This document shows positions 16,014-25,109 of a stretch of 64,000 nucleotides of DNA, piece by piece. Below the pieces are notes generated by a model. That model was given only the letters and a program-made list of their open reading frames with translations, was not told the origin of the DNA and made no database searches. Each line of letters starts with the position of its first letter. The stretch's first letter is position 1. A program made the translations under genes and the position numbers. Origin of the DNA: Sunxiuqinia rutila (lineage in GTDB: Bacteria; Bacteroidota; Bacteroidia; Bacteroidales; Prolixibacteraceae); NCBI RefSeq assembly GCF_050589705.1, contig NZ_JBNGOT010000007.1, positions 124,001-188,000 of the forward strand, given 5' to 3'.

Positions 16014-17078
16014 TTAGAGTTGTTGATAAGCTTCAAGGGCTTCCAAAATGAGTTCTTTCGAACAATCCTGGTTGATTTCAACCTGTCCGATTGCTGAAAT
16101 AAGGGTGAAATTGATACGGCTGCCCTCATTCTTTTTGTCATGGGTCATCAGCTCGTAAAGTTCGTCGTAAGTTGATGGCTCGATCTCAAATTTGCCATAG
16201 GTTTGAAGAAGCCACTGGTTAATTTCGTTCAGTTTAGCCTGGTCAAAATCACACACTTTTGCCGACAGGAACAACTCGACAATCATTCCGTAAACAACGG
16301 CAAATCCGTGCAGGATTGGTCGTCCGGCATGTAAGGCATAGCTTTCAAAAGCATGGCCAACCGTATGCCCGAAGTTCAAAGCCTTCCGAATATTTTTCTC
16401 GGTCAGGTCATTCTGAACATGCCAGTCCTTGACAGCTACTGAGTGTGCGATAATGTCAGCCAGCAGTTCATAGTTGATGTTCTCCAGGTCGTAGGCCATC
16501 AACTCTTCCCAGTGTGCCGGGTTTTTAATCAATCCGTGTTTGAGCATTTCGGCATAGCCCGACAGGAAGTTCGCCTGATCAATGGTTTTCAGGAAATTGG
16601 TGTTGATAATGACCGCATCGGGTTCATTGAATACTCCAATTTCATTCTTTAACCCGTTGAAGTTGATGCCTGTTTTTCCGCCCAACGAAGCGTCAACCTG
16701 AGCCAGCAAGGTAGTGGGGATGTTGACAAAAGCCATTCCGCGCTTAAAGGTTGAGGCTACAAAACCACCCAAATCGGTCAGCATGCCGCCACCAATGTTA
16801 ATCAATAGCGATTTGCGGTCGGCTCCGTTTTTCGACAAAAATTCCCAAACCTGTTCCACCGAGCGGATGGATTTGTTGGTTTCGCCCCCGGCAATGCTGG
16901 TACACAAAATGCCATACTCCTTGATAAGCTGCTCAAGAGGAGGTAGACAGAGTTGTTTGGGCGTGTCTTCGGTCAGTAAAAAAACTTTACCGGCCGGGAA
17001 TCGCTGTACGATTTTTTCGAGTTCTTCCGCTACGTTTTGGGAAAAGATAATATTTGAGTGTATTTTTGATGGTGTCAT
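16014..17078 (-). CDS. aroB: 3-dehydroquinate synthase
   Basis: A 354-residue enzyme that converts DAHP to 3-dehydroquinate using NAD+ and a divalent metal. GGETNKSIRSVEQVWEFL and GGGMLTDLGGFVAST are the NAD-binding parts, and IPTTLLAQVDASLGGKTGIN is the family signature. The metal ligands are expected at LNFGHTVGHAFE and the later GRPILHGFAVV histidine. It is the first gene of an aroB-aroA pair. Confidence 0.95.
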   Translation of the reverse strand: MTPSKIHSNIIFSQNVAEELEKIVQRFPAGKVFLLTEDTPKQLCLPPLEQLIKEYGILCTSIAGGETNKSIRSVEQVWEFLSKNGADRKSLLINIGGGMLTDLGGFVASTFKRGMAFVNIPTTLLAQVDASLGGKTGINFNGLKNEIGVFNEPDAVIINTNFLKTIDQANFLSGYAEMLKHGLIKNPAHWEELMAYDLENINYELLADIIAHSVAVKDWHVQNDLTEKNIRKALNFGHTVGHAFESYALHAGRPILHGFAVVYGMIVELFLSAKVCDFDQAKLNEINQWLLQTYGKFEIEPSTYDELYELMTHDKKNEGSRINFTLISAIGQVEINQDCSKELILEALEAYQQL

Positions 17079-17100
17079 TTGCAGATTGATTAGAAGAAGG

Positions 17101-17108
17101 CAAAGTTA
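17101..17108 (-). promoter_or_regulatory. Promoter -7 element for aroB-aroA
   Basis: On the minus strand TAACTTTG matches TAnnTTTG and lies 22 bases before the aroB ATG. The -33 element is not clear. Confidence 0.6.
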
Positions 17109-17177
17109 AACTATTTTTTTCAGCCCTTTAAAATCATTAATTAAAAGGGGGGAATATTTACGATTCATTAAAAGAAC

Positions 17178-17627
17178 ATGGAGATTTCAAACCAAAAACG
17201 ATCACGGAAAATTAAACGCGCTTTTTACCTGGGAGGCCTTCTTTTGTTGATTCCGATATTTATTTTTTACTTGATGGATATGGATGTAGCTGCGCTGGTT
17301 AGTGGCGGGGTTTTGGTGGTTTTTGTTTTTGGGTTTCAGTTCATCGGTTTGAATTATGTCCATTACCTGTCCAAAGGCGACTTGCTTCAGATTCGGTACT
17401 ACCCGATTGTTTCGTTTTTTGGAAAAGAATACAGTTCCATTGAGTTTCATAAAAAACGGTTGTTTAAAGCTGAAATTAAACGCTCCTTTCTCTTTCAGGA
17501 CCTGCACCTTGAAATTCGAACCAGGGAAGGGATTGCCGAATTTCCGGAAGTGAGCCTAACAGCTATGAGTCCGGATGATATTCAGTCCATTGAGAATGAC
17601 CTGGACGAGATCAGCCATTCAAAATAG
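17178..17627 (+). CDS. Hypothetical membrane protein
   Basis: A 149-residue protein with a basic N-terminus, two closely spaced transmembrane helices (about residues 14-29 and 33-55), and a C-terminal soluble domain of about 90 residues. The layout resembles PH-domain-like small membrane proteins of Bacteroidota (RIRYYPIVSFFGKEYSSIEF, then SLTAMSPDDIQSIENDL), but I do not recognise a named family. It lies 50 bases upstream of dprA on the same strand; whether they are co-transcribed is uncertain. Confidence 0.7.
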   Translation: MEISNQKRSRKIKRAFYLGGLLLLIPIFIFYLMDMDVAALVSGGVLVVFVFGFQFIGLNYVHYLSKGDLLQIRYYPIVSFFGKEYSSIEFHKKRLFKAEIKRSFLFQDLHLEIRTREGIAEFPEVSLTAMSPDDIQSIENDLDEISHSK

Positions 17628-17677
17628 CGCTTGCGAGTTTCGGGGCTATTCCGTAAATTGACTGTAAAAGCCCCTGC

Positions 17678-18784
17678 ATGAGTCATTTCGAACAACTAAA
17701 GTATCAAATTGCACTGTCACTTATTCCGGGTATTGGCTGTGCCAATGCCAAGCGTCTGATGGCCTCACTGGGAGGGATTCCCGAGATTTTTAAGGCTAGT
17801 AAAAAGCAACTTTTAAAAGTGCCGAACATCGGAGAACTTAAGGCTCTTAAAATCTTGGAAAGCGATGTTTTGGGGCGGGCAGAGGCTGAAATCTCCTTTA
17901 TTGAAAAAAATCACATTCAGCATGCTTTTTATTGGGATGATCATTATCCGGTGCGTTTGAAACGTTGTGTTGATGCGCCTTTGATGCTTTACTGGAAGGG
18001 AAACGTGAATTTCAATGCCGAAAAAATAGTCGCTATGGTTGGTACGCGTAATGCGACTTCCTATGGTCGTGCCTTTTGCGAAGAACTGGTTGAGGCTATG
18101 GCACAACGCGGCGGCTATACGGTGGTGAGCGGACTGGCTTATGGTATTGATGTTGCTGCTCACAAAGCCTGTCTGAAATATGAGGTACCTACGCTAGGAG
18201 TATTGGCACATGGGCTGGAGCGGGTGTATCCTTCTTTGCATCGTTCGGTGGCTGATCGGATGTTAAGCAATGGCGGTCTGGTCACCGACTTTATTAGTGA
18301 AGTGGAAATTGAACGCACCAATTTTTTGCGTCGCAACCGGATCATTGCCGGCCTGGCTGATGCCACCATCATTGTTGAGTCAGCTGAAAAGGGTGGTTCC
18401 CTGGTGACGGCTGATATTGCCGACTCCTACAATCGCGATGTGTTTGCGCTTCCTGGACGCAGCACCGATTCGTATTCTAAAGGATGCAACCAGCTCATTA
18501 AATCGAACAAAGCTTTGATGATTGAAACCTTGGACGATTTGGAATATGCTATGGCCTGGCAGCAGGCTATTGACCGGCCAGCCAAAATTCAGAAACAATT
18601 GTTTGTTGAGCTGACTGCCGAGGAGCAGCAACTGGTGGACGTGCTGGATGGGCAGGAAGTGTATATTGATCAGTTGTGCTCGAAAGTGAAAATGCCCATG
18701 GGGAAAGTGTCTTCTATTTTGCTTGCTCTTGAATTTAAAGGATTGGTTATTAGTCTTCCCGGCAAAATGTACAAGCTAAGCTAA
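17678..18784 (+). CDS. dprA: DNA-processing protein DprA
   Basis: A 368-residue DprA/Smf protein. The order is an N-terminal helix-hairpin-helix region (LIPGIGCANAKRL), the Rossmann-like core (MVGTRNATSYGR, SGLAYGIDVAAHKACL, RNRIIAGLADATIIVES and EKGGSLVTADIA), and a C-terminal winged helix ending VISLPGKMYKLS. DprA loads RecA onto incoming single-stranded DNA during transformation. No other competence genes are in the window. Confidence 0.95.
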   Translation: MSHFEQLKYQIALSLIPGIGCANAKRLMASLGGIPEIFKASKKQLLKVPNIGELKALKILESDVLGRAEAEISFIEKNHIQHAFYWDDHYPVRLKRCVDAPLMLYWKGNVNFNAEKIVAMVGTRNATSYGRAFCEELVEAMAQRGGYTVVSGLAYGIDVAAHKACLKYEVPTLGVLAHGLERVYPSLHRSVADRMLSNGGLVTDFISEVEIERTNFLRRNRIIAGLADATIIVESAEKGGSLVTADIADSYNRDVFALPGRSTDSYSKGCNQLIKSNKALMIETLDDLEYAMAWQQAIDRPAKIQKQLFVELTAEEQQLVDVLDGQEVYIDQLCSKVKMPMGKVSSILLALEFKGLVISLPGKMYKLS

Positions 18785-18911
18785 AAGCAAACTCCGGATA
18801 AACAATTGTTTTGCCGACACGTTTTTCGAATGACTTTCAGTGGCCTGCCTTGAGACCTGATTCGCTGAGTGTTTGTTGAAAAAGTCATTAGAATTTTGAA
18901 ATTTTTAAGCG

Positions 18912-18919
18912 TATCTTTG
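18912..18919 (+). promoter_or_regulatory. Promoter -7 element directly before the DEAD-box helicase start
   Basis: TATCTTTG is a perfect TAnnTTTG match ending six bases before the ATG at 18926. If used, the message would start at or next to the ATG. Confidence 0.55.
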
Positions 18920-18925
18920 CGCCCT

Positions 18926-20239
18926 ATGACAAGTTTCAGCGAATTAAAAGTTAATAAATCGATATTGAAAGTGTTGGATGAGTTAGGGTTTGAACACCCC
19001 ACACCCATCCAGGAAAAAGCAATTCCGGTTATCCGTTCAGGAGCAGATGTGGTTGGAGTAGCGCAAACAGGAACGGGGAAAACAGCCGCGTACCTGTTGC
19101 CCATTTTTATGAAATTGGTGAAGGCTGAAGGGATGGACCCACGGGTGCTGATTTTGGTACCTACCCGAGAGTTGGCTATTCAGGTGGGGGAAGATATCGA
19201 GGAGTTGACCCGCTACAACAATATTCGGCATGCTGCCGTTTATGGCGGTATTGGGTGGACGAAGCACGCCGCCTTGATCGAGCCGGGGATTGATATCCTG
19301 GTAGCGACACCCGGGCGTTTGCGTGATTTGTACCATGCTGGTGCCGTTTCGTTGAAAAAGATTAAAACCTTGGTGATTGATGAAGCCGATCGCATGCTCG
19401 ACATGGGCTTTATGCCGCAAATTCGGCAGTTGCTGGAGATTATCCCGGTGAAGCGTCAAAACCTATTGTTTTCAGCTACTTTTGATGAGAAAGTTGAGCT
19501 GATGACCGAGGAGTTTCTTGATTTTCCGGAGCGTATCGAAGTGGCTCCATCGGCTACACCTGCCCAACTGGTTAAACAATCGTATTATAAAGTCCCGAAT
19601 TTCAAAACCAAACTGAATTTGGTGCGGCACTGGTTGCAGGATGAAGAAGTGTTCAACCGGGTGCTCATTTTTGTGCGAACCAAGGAGCACGCCGAAAATG
19701 TTTACAAAGTTATCAAGCGAAAGACGGAAGGTGAAAAGCGGATTTTGCATTCCAATAAGGGACAGAACACCCGCATGAATGCGATTCAGGCATTTAAAGA
19801 TGGGGAGTTGAGGATTCTGATTTCGACCGATGTCTCTGCCCGTGGATTGGATGTGTCTCTGATTACGCATGTGATTAATTTTGACCTTCCTCAGCGTTAC
19901 GAGGACTATGTTCATCGCATTGGACGTACGGCACGCGCGAACAACCATGGGGAAGCGATTTCGCTGATTGACCCTTCTGAAGAATTTCACCTGAAAAAGA
20001 TTGAGGAAGTGATTCGGATGTCGATTGACGAAAAACCTTTGCCGGAGGATTTGGTTGTTGAGCCTACTGGAAAAGCGGAGCATCAGGAGCAAATGCGTGA
20101 AATCGATCGTCAGAAGAAGATGGAAGATCCGGATTACAAGGGCGCCTTTCATGAAAAGAAGAAAAGACCTGCCAAAAATATAAAGCCGGCAGAACGGGCA
20201 ATGCTGAAACGTAAAAATAAAGGGAAACGCCGGCGCTAA
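18926..20239 (+). CDS. DEAD-box RNA helicase (RhlE-like)
   Basis: About 437 residues from the ATG at 18926; an upstream in-frame start at 18869 would overlap the promoter element. The motifs run in order: Q motif (GFEHPTPIQEKAIP), AQTGTGKTAAYLLP (motif I), PTRELAIQ (Ia), TPGRLRD (Ib), DEADRMLDMGF (II), SATF (III), LISTDVSARGLDV (V) and HRIGRTAR (VI). A basic C-terminal tail (KKKRPAKNIKPAERAMLKR) fits RhlE-type helicases involved in ribosome assembly and RNA turnover, often at low temperature. The particular role is inference. Confidence 0.92.
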   Translation: MTSFSELKVNKSILKVLDELGFEHPTPIQEKAIPVIRSGADVVGVAQTGTGKTAAYLLPIFMKLVKAEGMDPRVLILVPTRELAIQVGEDIEELTRYNNIRHAAVYGGIGWTKHAALIEPGIDILVATPGRLRDLYHAGAVSLKKIKTLVIDEADRMLDMGFMPQIRQLLEIIPVKRQNLLFSATFDEKVELMTEEFLDFPERIEVAPSATPAQLVKQSYYKVPNFKTKLNLVRHWLQDEEVFNRVLIFVRTKEHAENVYKVIKRKTEGEKRILHSNKGQNTRMNAIQAFKDGELRILISTDVSARGLDVSLITHVINFDLPQRYEDYVHRIGRTARANNHGEAISLIDPSEEFHLKKIEEVIRMSIDEKPLPEDLVVEPTGKAEHQEQMREIDRQKKMEDPDYKGAFHEKKKRPAKNIKPAERAMLKRKNKGKRRR

Positions 20240-20275
20240 GCACTTTGCGGAATTGGGTGGTGTGAGCCGGTAACC

Positions 20276-22066
20276 TTAGTCTTGCGGGAGGGTGAAGTAA
20301 AAGATGCAGCCTTCTCCCGGAATGGCATTGCTGATCACGCCCACATCGCCACCCAGTTTTTCAACAATACGTTTTACAATGGAAAGGCCCAGCCCTGTAC
20401 CTTCAATTTGAGATTGGTTAAAACGCTCGTACTTTCTGAATAGCTTTTTCTGCTTGGCTGGACTCAAGCCGTCGCCATTGTCTTTGATCCAATAGCGGAT
20501 TTTCTTTTCGCTGTAAAATTGGGTGGACCCCAACTCAATAACCGGCGGCTTGCCCCCATACTTAATGGCATTGCTCAAAAAGTTCACCCACACCTCTTCA
20601 ATCCAGGGACCATAGCCATAGGCCGACGGCCAATCCTTGGGTTTGATGATGGTTGCCTCCGAGGTTTTAATCATATCCGCCAGCCGTTTTTCGCTTTCTT
20701 CAAACACCCGAAGCATGTCCACAGGTTCTGATTTTACATCCTGTTGCCGGACACTGGCCAGGGTTAGCAATTCTTTAATAACATGCAAGGATTTGTTGGC
20801 TGAAAGCTGGATGAGTTCAATGATTTCACCCAAGTCCTGAAAGTTTTGCTGTTCCACTTCAGACTGAATTAAATCCGTTGAGGTCACAATGGCGCCGATA
20901 ATATTCTTTAGGTCATGAGCTACCGTATGATCAAAGGCATCCAAATCAGCAATCAGCTTTTCTTTCTCTTCAATTTCTTGTTTTAGCTGCTGGTTGGTTT
21001 GATTGATTTTTTGTTCGTAAACCGTTTTTTCGGTAATGTCACGCAGGGTGATTAACTGCCCCGAGAGGTTGTTTTTTGGATCGTAAAGGGGCGTAATCCG
21101 AAGGTCGAAATAGATGGTTTCACCATGAATTTCGGCATCCAGCTCAATGGGCTCAAGAATTTCCTTGGGGGCCAGCTGTTCCATCAACGATTTTACTTTC
21201 GGAAATGCGGTAACCAGTGACTTCCCAAGAATGTCATTCCGATCTTGCTGTGTAAGTCGTAAGAATGCCGGGTTGACATCAACAATTCGCTGGTGGCGGT
21301 CAACAACGGCAATTCCATCAGGAAGCATATCCAAAAATTTATTGCGGGCAATGGGAACAAGGTCGAAGGTGCCGTAACGAACATTCATAAAGGTGAGTGC
21401 CAGCCCTGAAAACACAAAAAAGATGGGCGTCCAGTCGAAGCCCGGTACCGGACTGACGTTGAAAATGTACATGAGGTTACCAACAACTGGAAAGATGCAG
21501 GCCATAGTAAGCAAAATAATCTGGGTATGAAAGTTCTCCGGAAATTCGAAAATCAGTGAAACAATGTTGATAATGCTTAAGAACAGCAGGGTGTAACAGA
21601 ACATAAAAACCAGCCAAAATAAAATCCCATATTCATAATTGGTGGTGTTGAATTCCGGGTTGATGCTGTAAGATGCCCAATGCAAAAAGTGAAGATCATT
21701 GGTTAGTACCAACAGCAAAAATATTGAAGCCAAGCTAAATAGGCCAATTTTTAATTTTCGGGTTATAGCAGCGTGCTTGGAAGCAAAATGAAGGCTGAAG
21801 AGATAGAAAAAAACGGGTGTAAACACAATGCCCAAATAGGAGAGTTTGGACCAAAATATCTTCAAACTTAAAGAAGTTGCAGCATATTCCAATCCATAAA
21901 AAAAAGCCCACGCCGCTGTTCCGAATTGCATGAGTGCCAGGTAAATCAGTCCGGTGGATCTTTTGTATTTAAGTAGATATAGGCTGATAATCAGGCCAGC
22001 AATTCCTGAAAAAACAAGAACAAGTAAAAGTGGGGTGATAAGATATGGACCTACCTCGTGTCTCAT
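20276..22066 (-). CDS. Sensor histidine kinase with 7TM N-terminal region and PAS domain
   Basis: A 596-residue membrane kinase. The N-terminal 230 residues hold seven or eight hydrophobic helices of the 7TM histidine-kinase sensor type, ending before RNKFLDMLPDGIAVVDRHQR. A PAS domain covers about residues 245-345, followed by a short coiled coil. The dimerisation/phosphoacceptor helix contains FDHTVAHDLKNIIGAI with the phospho-histidine. The ATPase domain has NFLSNAIKYG (N box), DNGDG (G1) and GTGLGLSIVKRIVEKLGG (G2). No response regulator is adjacent, so it is an orphan. On the minus strand TATCTTCG at 22084-22091 is a probable -7 element. Confidence 0.9.
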   Translation of the reverse strand: MRHEVGPYLITPLLLVLVFSGIAGLIISLYLLKYKRSTGLIYLALMQFGTAAWAFFYGLEYAATSLSLKIFWSKLSYLGIVFTPVFFYLFSLHFASKHAAITRKLKIGLFSLASIFLLLVLTNDLHFLHWASYSINPEFNTTNYEYGILFWLVFMFCYTLLFLSIINIVSLIFEFPENFHTQIILLTMACIFPVVGNLMYIFNVSPVPGFDWTPIFFVFSGLALTFMNVRYGTFDLVPIARNKFLDMLPDGIAVVDRHQRIVDVNPAFLRLTQQDRNDILGKSLVTAFPKVKSLMEQLAPKEILEPIELDAEIHGETIYFDLRITPLYDPKNNLSGQLITLRDITEKTVYEQKINQTNQQLKQEIEEKEKLIADLDAFDHTVAHDLKNIIGAIVTSTDLIQSEVEQQNFQDLGEIIELIQLSANKSLHVIKELLTLASVRQQDVKSEPVDMLRVFEESEKRLADMIKTSEATIIKPKDWPSAYGYGPWIEEVWVNFLSNAIKYGGKPPVIELGSTQFYSEKKIRYWIKDNGDGLSPAKQKKLFRKYERFNQSQIEGTGLGLSIVKRIVEKLGGDVGVISNAIPGEGCIFYFTLPQD

Positions 22067-22108
22067 TAGTCATAAATGAGCCACGAAGATACAAAACTTT
22101 AAAAGAAG

Positions 22109-22675
22109 TTAGTAAGGCAAGAAGAGGTGTTCAATCAAAATTTTAGCACCAATTGACAGTAAAATTAATCCGCCAAGAAGTTCGGCATAATGGGTAATAT
22201 GCGGACCGGTCTTTTTGCCGATCAGTATTCCAGTCATGGAAGCAAAGTAGGTGGTTGATCCGATAATCAGAATGGCAATCAGTAGTTTTGAGAACAGGTT
22301 GGCCACGCTAAAACCTACAGCCATGGCATCCATGCTAGTGGCCAGGCCCAGGAAAAAAGCGACCCGAAGGTTTAAAGGGTTTTTGATGCTTTGGTTTTCC
22401 CGGTTTGTGAAACTGTCGTAAATCATTTTTAAGCCTATTCCGGCGAGAATAAAAAAGGAAATCCAATGATCAATGGGAGCAATGAGTTGGCGGACGCCGC
22501 TTTGAAGTCCCCAACCCAATAAGGGCATAATCGACTGAACGATGGCCAGGATAATGGCCAGGCGGGATGCTTGTAAAAACTGAATTTTGGGCAGGCTGAG
22601 ACCACTGATAACTGACACAGCAAATGAATCAAGCGATAAGCCAATGGCTAGAATAAGAAGGGTTACGTAATCCAT
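22109..22675 (-). CDS. mntP: Manganese efflux pump MntP
   Basis: A 188-residue protein with six transmembrane helices in two related halves, each carrying the acidic helix start of the family: LSLDSFAVSVISGL in the first and ATSMDAMAVGFSVA in the second, whose aspartates are needed for Mn(II) export. The DUF204/MntP length is normal. It has its own promoter inside the 3' end of the preceding acyltransferase gene. No mntP-type riboswitch (yybP-ykoY) was recognised in the short leader. Confidence 0.93.
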   Translation of the reverse strand: MDYVTLLILAIGLSLDSFAVSVISGLSLPKIQFLQASRLAIILAIVQSIMPLLGWGLQSGVRQLIAPIDHWISFFILAGIGLKMIYDSFTNRENQSIKNPLNLRVAFFLGLATSMDAMAVGFSVANLFSKLLIAILIIGSTTYFASMTGILIGKKTGPHITHYAELLGGLILLSIGAKILIEHLFLPY

Positions 22676-22693
22676 GTGTTCTCAAAATCGCCC

Positions 22694-22723
22694 CAAAAGT
22701 ATAAAAAATCAGTCGTTAATCAA
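22694..22723 (-). promoter_or_regulatory. Promoter of mntP
   Basis: On the minus strand TTG, 19 bases, then TACTTTTG: both elements and the spacing fit the Bacteroidota vegetative promoter. The -33 part lies within the end of the upstream gene. Confidence 0.7.
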
Positions 22724-24049
22724 CTGAAATAATTGGTTTCGGAGCTCAGCCTTTTGGCGCAGTAAGCGGGATGATTGGTTGGGATCTTTTCGGGCGAACA
22801 GGAAAAAACGAACATTGTTAATCAAGTCCAGAAGGTATTGCATGGCTTGGTAAGCTAATTTTCCCAGCAGCCAAAAGCCTAGTAAAAGGCAGAGGGTAAG
22901 GAGAGCATCCTGGGTGTACCGGTAAAACACAATGCTTAACACAAGCCCAATGACGGAATAAATGATTAGTCCGACCACGAATTGAACCGAGCCGTAAAAC
23001 AGCTGATCTTTTACTTTGCGCTGAATGAAGTGACGCGGGATAAAAAATGGGATTAAGTGCAGGATGAACCCCAGTAAAAACAAGGGAAGGAGCAAGAGGG
23101 CACCGAAACTTTTTTTTACCAGGTACCAGGCCGAAAGCTTGGTTTGGCTGACTTGTTTGTTGTGAATATTGAGCTGATGCAATGTTTCGCGGTAGTTGGT
23201 TAGTTGTTGATGAAGCTCGCCAAACACCGTCGGTTGACTGGCTTCCTTTTCCTCCAGCAAGCTGATTAGCTTTTGGTCGCTGTAAAAACGGTTTTTCAAA
23301 CGGTTTTTATCGGCCTTGGATTGGTGCGCATAGTCAGCACCAACCAATTCCCGCATCAACTCATAATTGTCATAATACTCCTTGCTTTTGATGTTGATGG
23401 TCAGGGCTTCAACGCGTTTTGAAATTTCGTTTCGCAAGGCCATATTGGCTTTGTGGCTGTCGCGTTTAAATTCAGCTTCATACTCCTTAACCAAAATTGG
23501 TTCACCATAATGTACAATCAGCTCCCGGTTCAGGTGCCAGTAGTGGCTGTAGTAAATTCCGACCGGAATAATGTGAAGATTGAGTTGGAAGTTGTTTTTC
23601 TCTTCGGCTAAAAAAGCGATGCGAGGAATGGCTTTTTTGTGAGCCAGCATTTGTCTTTTCCCCGAATGGGCTGCTTCTGGAAACAGGGCTAACTCCCTCT
23701 TGTTTTCCAGCACTTCAATGGCTTGTGCAAATACTTCTTCATTTTTCCCCAGGTTGTCTTTGCCATCGCGGAAGCGGTACACAGGCATGATCTTTAAAAA
23801 CCGAAGGATCGGGCGGGCCGCCTTTAACTTGAAGATATCTGCCCGGGCGAGCCAAACGGGTTGGGTGCGGCTGGTACACAAAACAGCCAGCGGGTCCATC
23901 AGGGCATTTTGGTGGTTGGGGGCAAAGATCACCGGCGTGTCCGGGGGAATGTTCGTTTCGCCAATCACGCTTATTCGTTTGTGAACAAGCCACATGGCGG
24001 CACGTACTATTTGTTTGACAAAAGCGTAGGCAAAGGACCAGTGTTTCAT
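22709..24049 (-). CDS. PlsC-like acyltransferase with C-terminal membrane region
   Basis: About 446 residues. The start chosen is the ATG at 24049, one base after the symporter stop codon; a longer frame to 24088 exists. The acyltransferase domain shows FAPNHQNALMDPLAV (NHX4D), then RFRDGKDNLGKNEEVF and FPEAAHSGKRQM, the four PlsC blocks. A linker of about 100 residues and two to four transmembrane helices near residues 300-420 follow, ending in a charged tail. Members acylate lysophospholipids or related acceptors. Tight coupling to the BASS-family transporter suggests one transcript, but a shared function is unknown. Confidence 0.85.
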   Translation of the reverse strand: MKHWSFAYAFVKQIVRAAMWLVHKRISVIGETNIPPDTPVIFAPNHQNALMDPLAVLCTSRTQPVWLARADIFKLKAARPILRFLKIMPVYRFRDGKDNLGKNEEVFAQAIEVLENKRELALFPEAAHSGKRQMLAHKKAIPRIAFLAEEKNNFQLNLHIIPVGIYYSHYWHLNRELIVHYGEPILVKEYEAEFKRDSHKANMALRNEISKRVEALTINIKSKEYYDNYELMRELVGADYAHQSKADKNRLKNRFYSDQKLISLLEEKEASQPTVFGELHQQLTNYRETLHQLNIHNKQVSQTKLSAWYLVKKSFGALLLLPLFLLGFILHLIPFFIPRHFIQRKVKDQLFYGSVQFVVGLIIYSVIGLVLSIVFYRYTQDALLTLCLLLGFWLLGKLAYQAMQYLLDLINNVRFFLFARKDPNQSSRLLRQKAELRNQLFQLIND

Positions 24050-24050
24050 A

Positions 24051-25007
24051 TTAAGCCAGCATTGGTTTTTTTGCCCATAAACTGGCAACTGTCAATCCGC
24101 TTAAAATATGCCAGATTCCCCACCAGGCTGCAATTACAGCCATGCCTCCGAGTTCCAGTTCGGGCGGAAAAATTTTGGGATTAAACATGAGCGTCAGCGC
24201 CAGCCCGGAGTTTTGAATACCTGTTTCTATGGTGATTGTCCGCCGATCAATACGTGGACGTTTCATCAGCGTGCTAAAAAGAAATCCGGTTCCTAAAGCC
24301 AGGGCATTATGAATTAAGACAATGAAAAATACCAGGTGCACAAAACGCATGAAATGGTCGAAATTGGCTGAGAGCATGGCCACCACCATCACCACAAAAA
24401 AGGCGAGGGAGGCGATCTTTAACGGCTTGATGATTTTTTTTGTAATTGCCGGAAAACGAGAGGCAAAGAAAATGCCCAGAATGACAGGAACGCCAAGCAG
24501 GATAAAGACCGTTTCAAACATTTGCATCTGATCGATTTCCAGAGGACGAAGCAGGGCCTGGGCTGATTGGTTGTTGTAAAAACGCACATACATGCTTCCC
24601 CATACCGCAAAGTTAAGCGGGGTCATAAAGGTTGCGCTGAGGGTGGCAAATGCTGTCAGACTTACCGATAAGGCAGCATTGGCCTTGGCCATGGAGCTCA
24701 TGAAATTGGAGATGTTTCCTCCGGGGCAGGAGGCGACAAGAATCATGCCCAGTGCAATTGTTGGCGCTGGCTTGAAGCTTATAACCAGCAAGAATGTGAG
24801 AAAGGGAAGGAGTAAAAACTGGGAAATGATGCCGGTAATGGCCGACTTCGGTTTTTGGATAATGTCTTTGAAATCCTGTAGTCTAATGCTCAAAGCAACG
24901 CCAAACATAATAAAGGCCAGGGCAATATTCAGAAAAAGTAAGCCTGAAGGGGAAAAGTTCAACCGCACATGATCCAATACATCCATGGAGGTATTCATAA
25001 ACTTCAA
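24051..25007 (-). CDS. Bile acid:sodium symporter family (BASS) protein
   Basis: A 318-residue membrane protein with nine or ten helices. MILVASCPGGNISNFMSSMAKANAALSV is split here as SCPGGNISNFMSSMAKAN and its flank, the discontinuous Na+-site helix of the family; ETGIQNSGLALTLMF is the second one. Bacterial BASS proteins move organic anions (bile acids, pyruvate, pantoate and others) with sodium, so the substrate is open. The gene is first in a two-gene unit with the PlsC-like acyltransferase. Confidence 0.9.
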   Translation of the reverse strand: MKFMNTSMDVLDHVRLNFSPSGLLFLNIALAFIMFGVALSIRLQDFKDIIQKPKSAITGIISQFLLLPFLTFLLVISFKPAPTIALGMILVASCPGGNISNFMSSMAKANAALSVSLTAFATLSATFMTPLNFAVWGSMYVRFYNNQSAQALLRPLEIDQMQMFETVFILLGVPVILGIFFASRFPAITKKIIKPLKIASLAFFVVMVVAMLSANFDHFMRFVHLVFFIVLIHNALALGTGFLFSTLMKRPRIDRRTITIETGIQNSGLALTLMFNPKIFPPELELGGMAVIAAWWGIWHILSGLTVASLWAKKPMLA

Positions 25008-25109
25008 ATTTTAGTATCGGGGGCTAAAAATAAAAAACTATTGAAGGAAAAGGGCTTCCTTGCAATAGTTTTTTAGGTATTTGTCCTTTTCAGGAAAGTT
25101 ATAAGGGGC

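Noticed and set aside
22109..22709. yybP-ykoY manganese riboswitch before mntP
   Set aside because: The mntP leader is only about 15 bases from the predicted start site, too short for the riboswitch.
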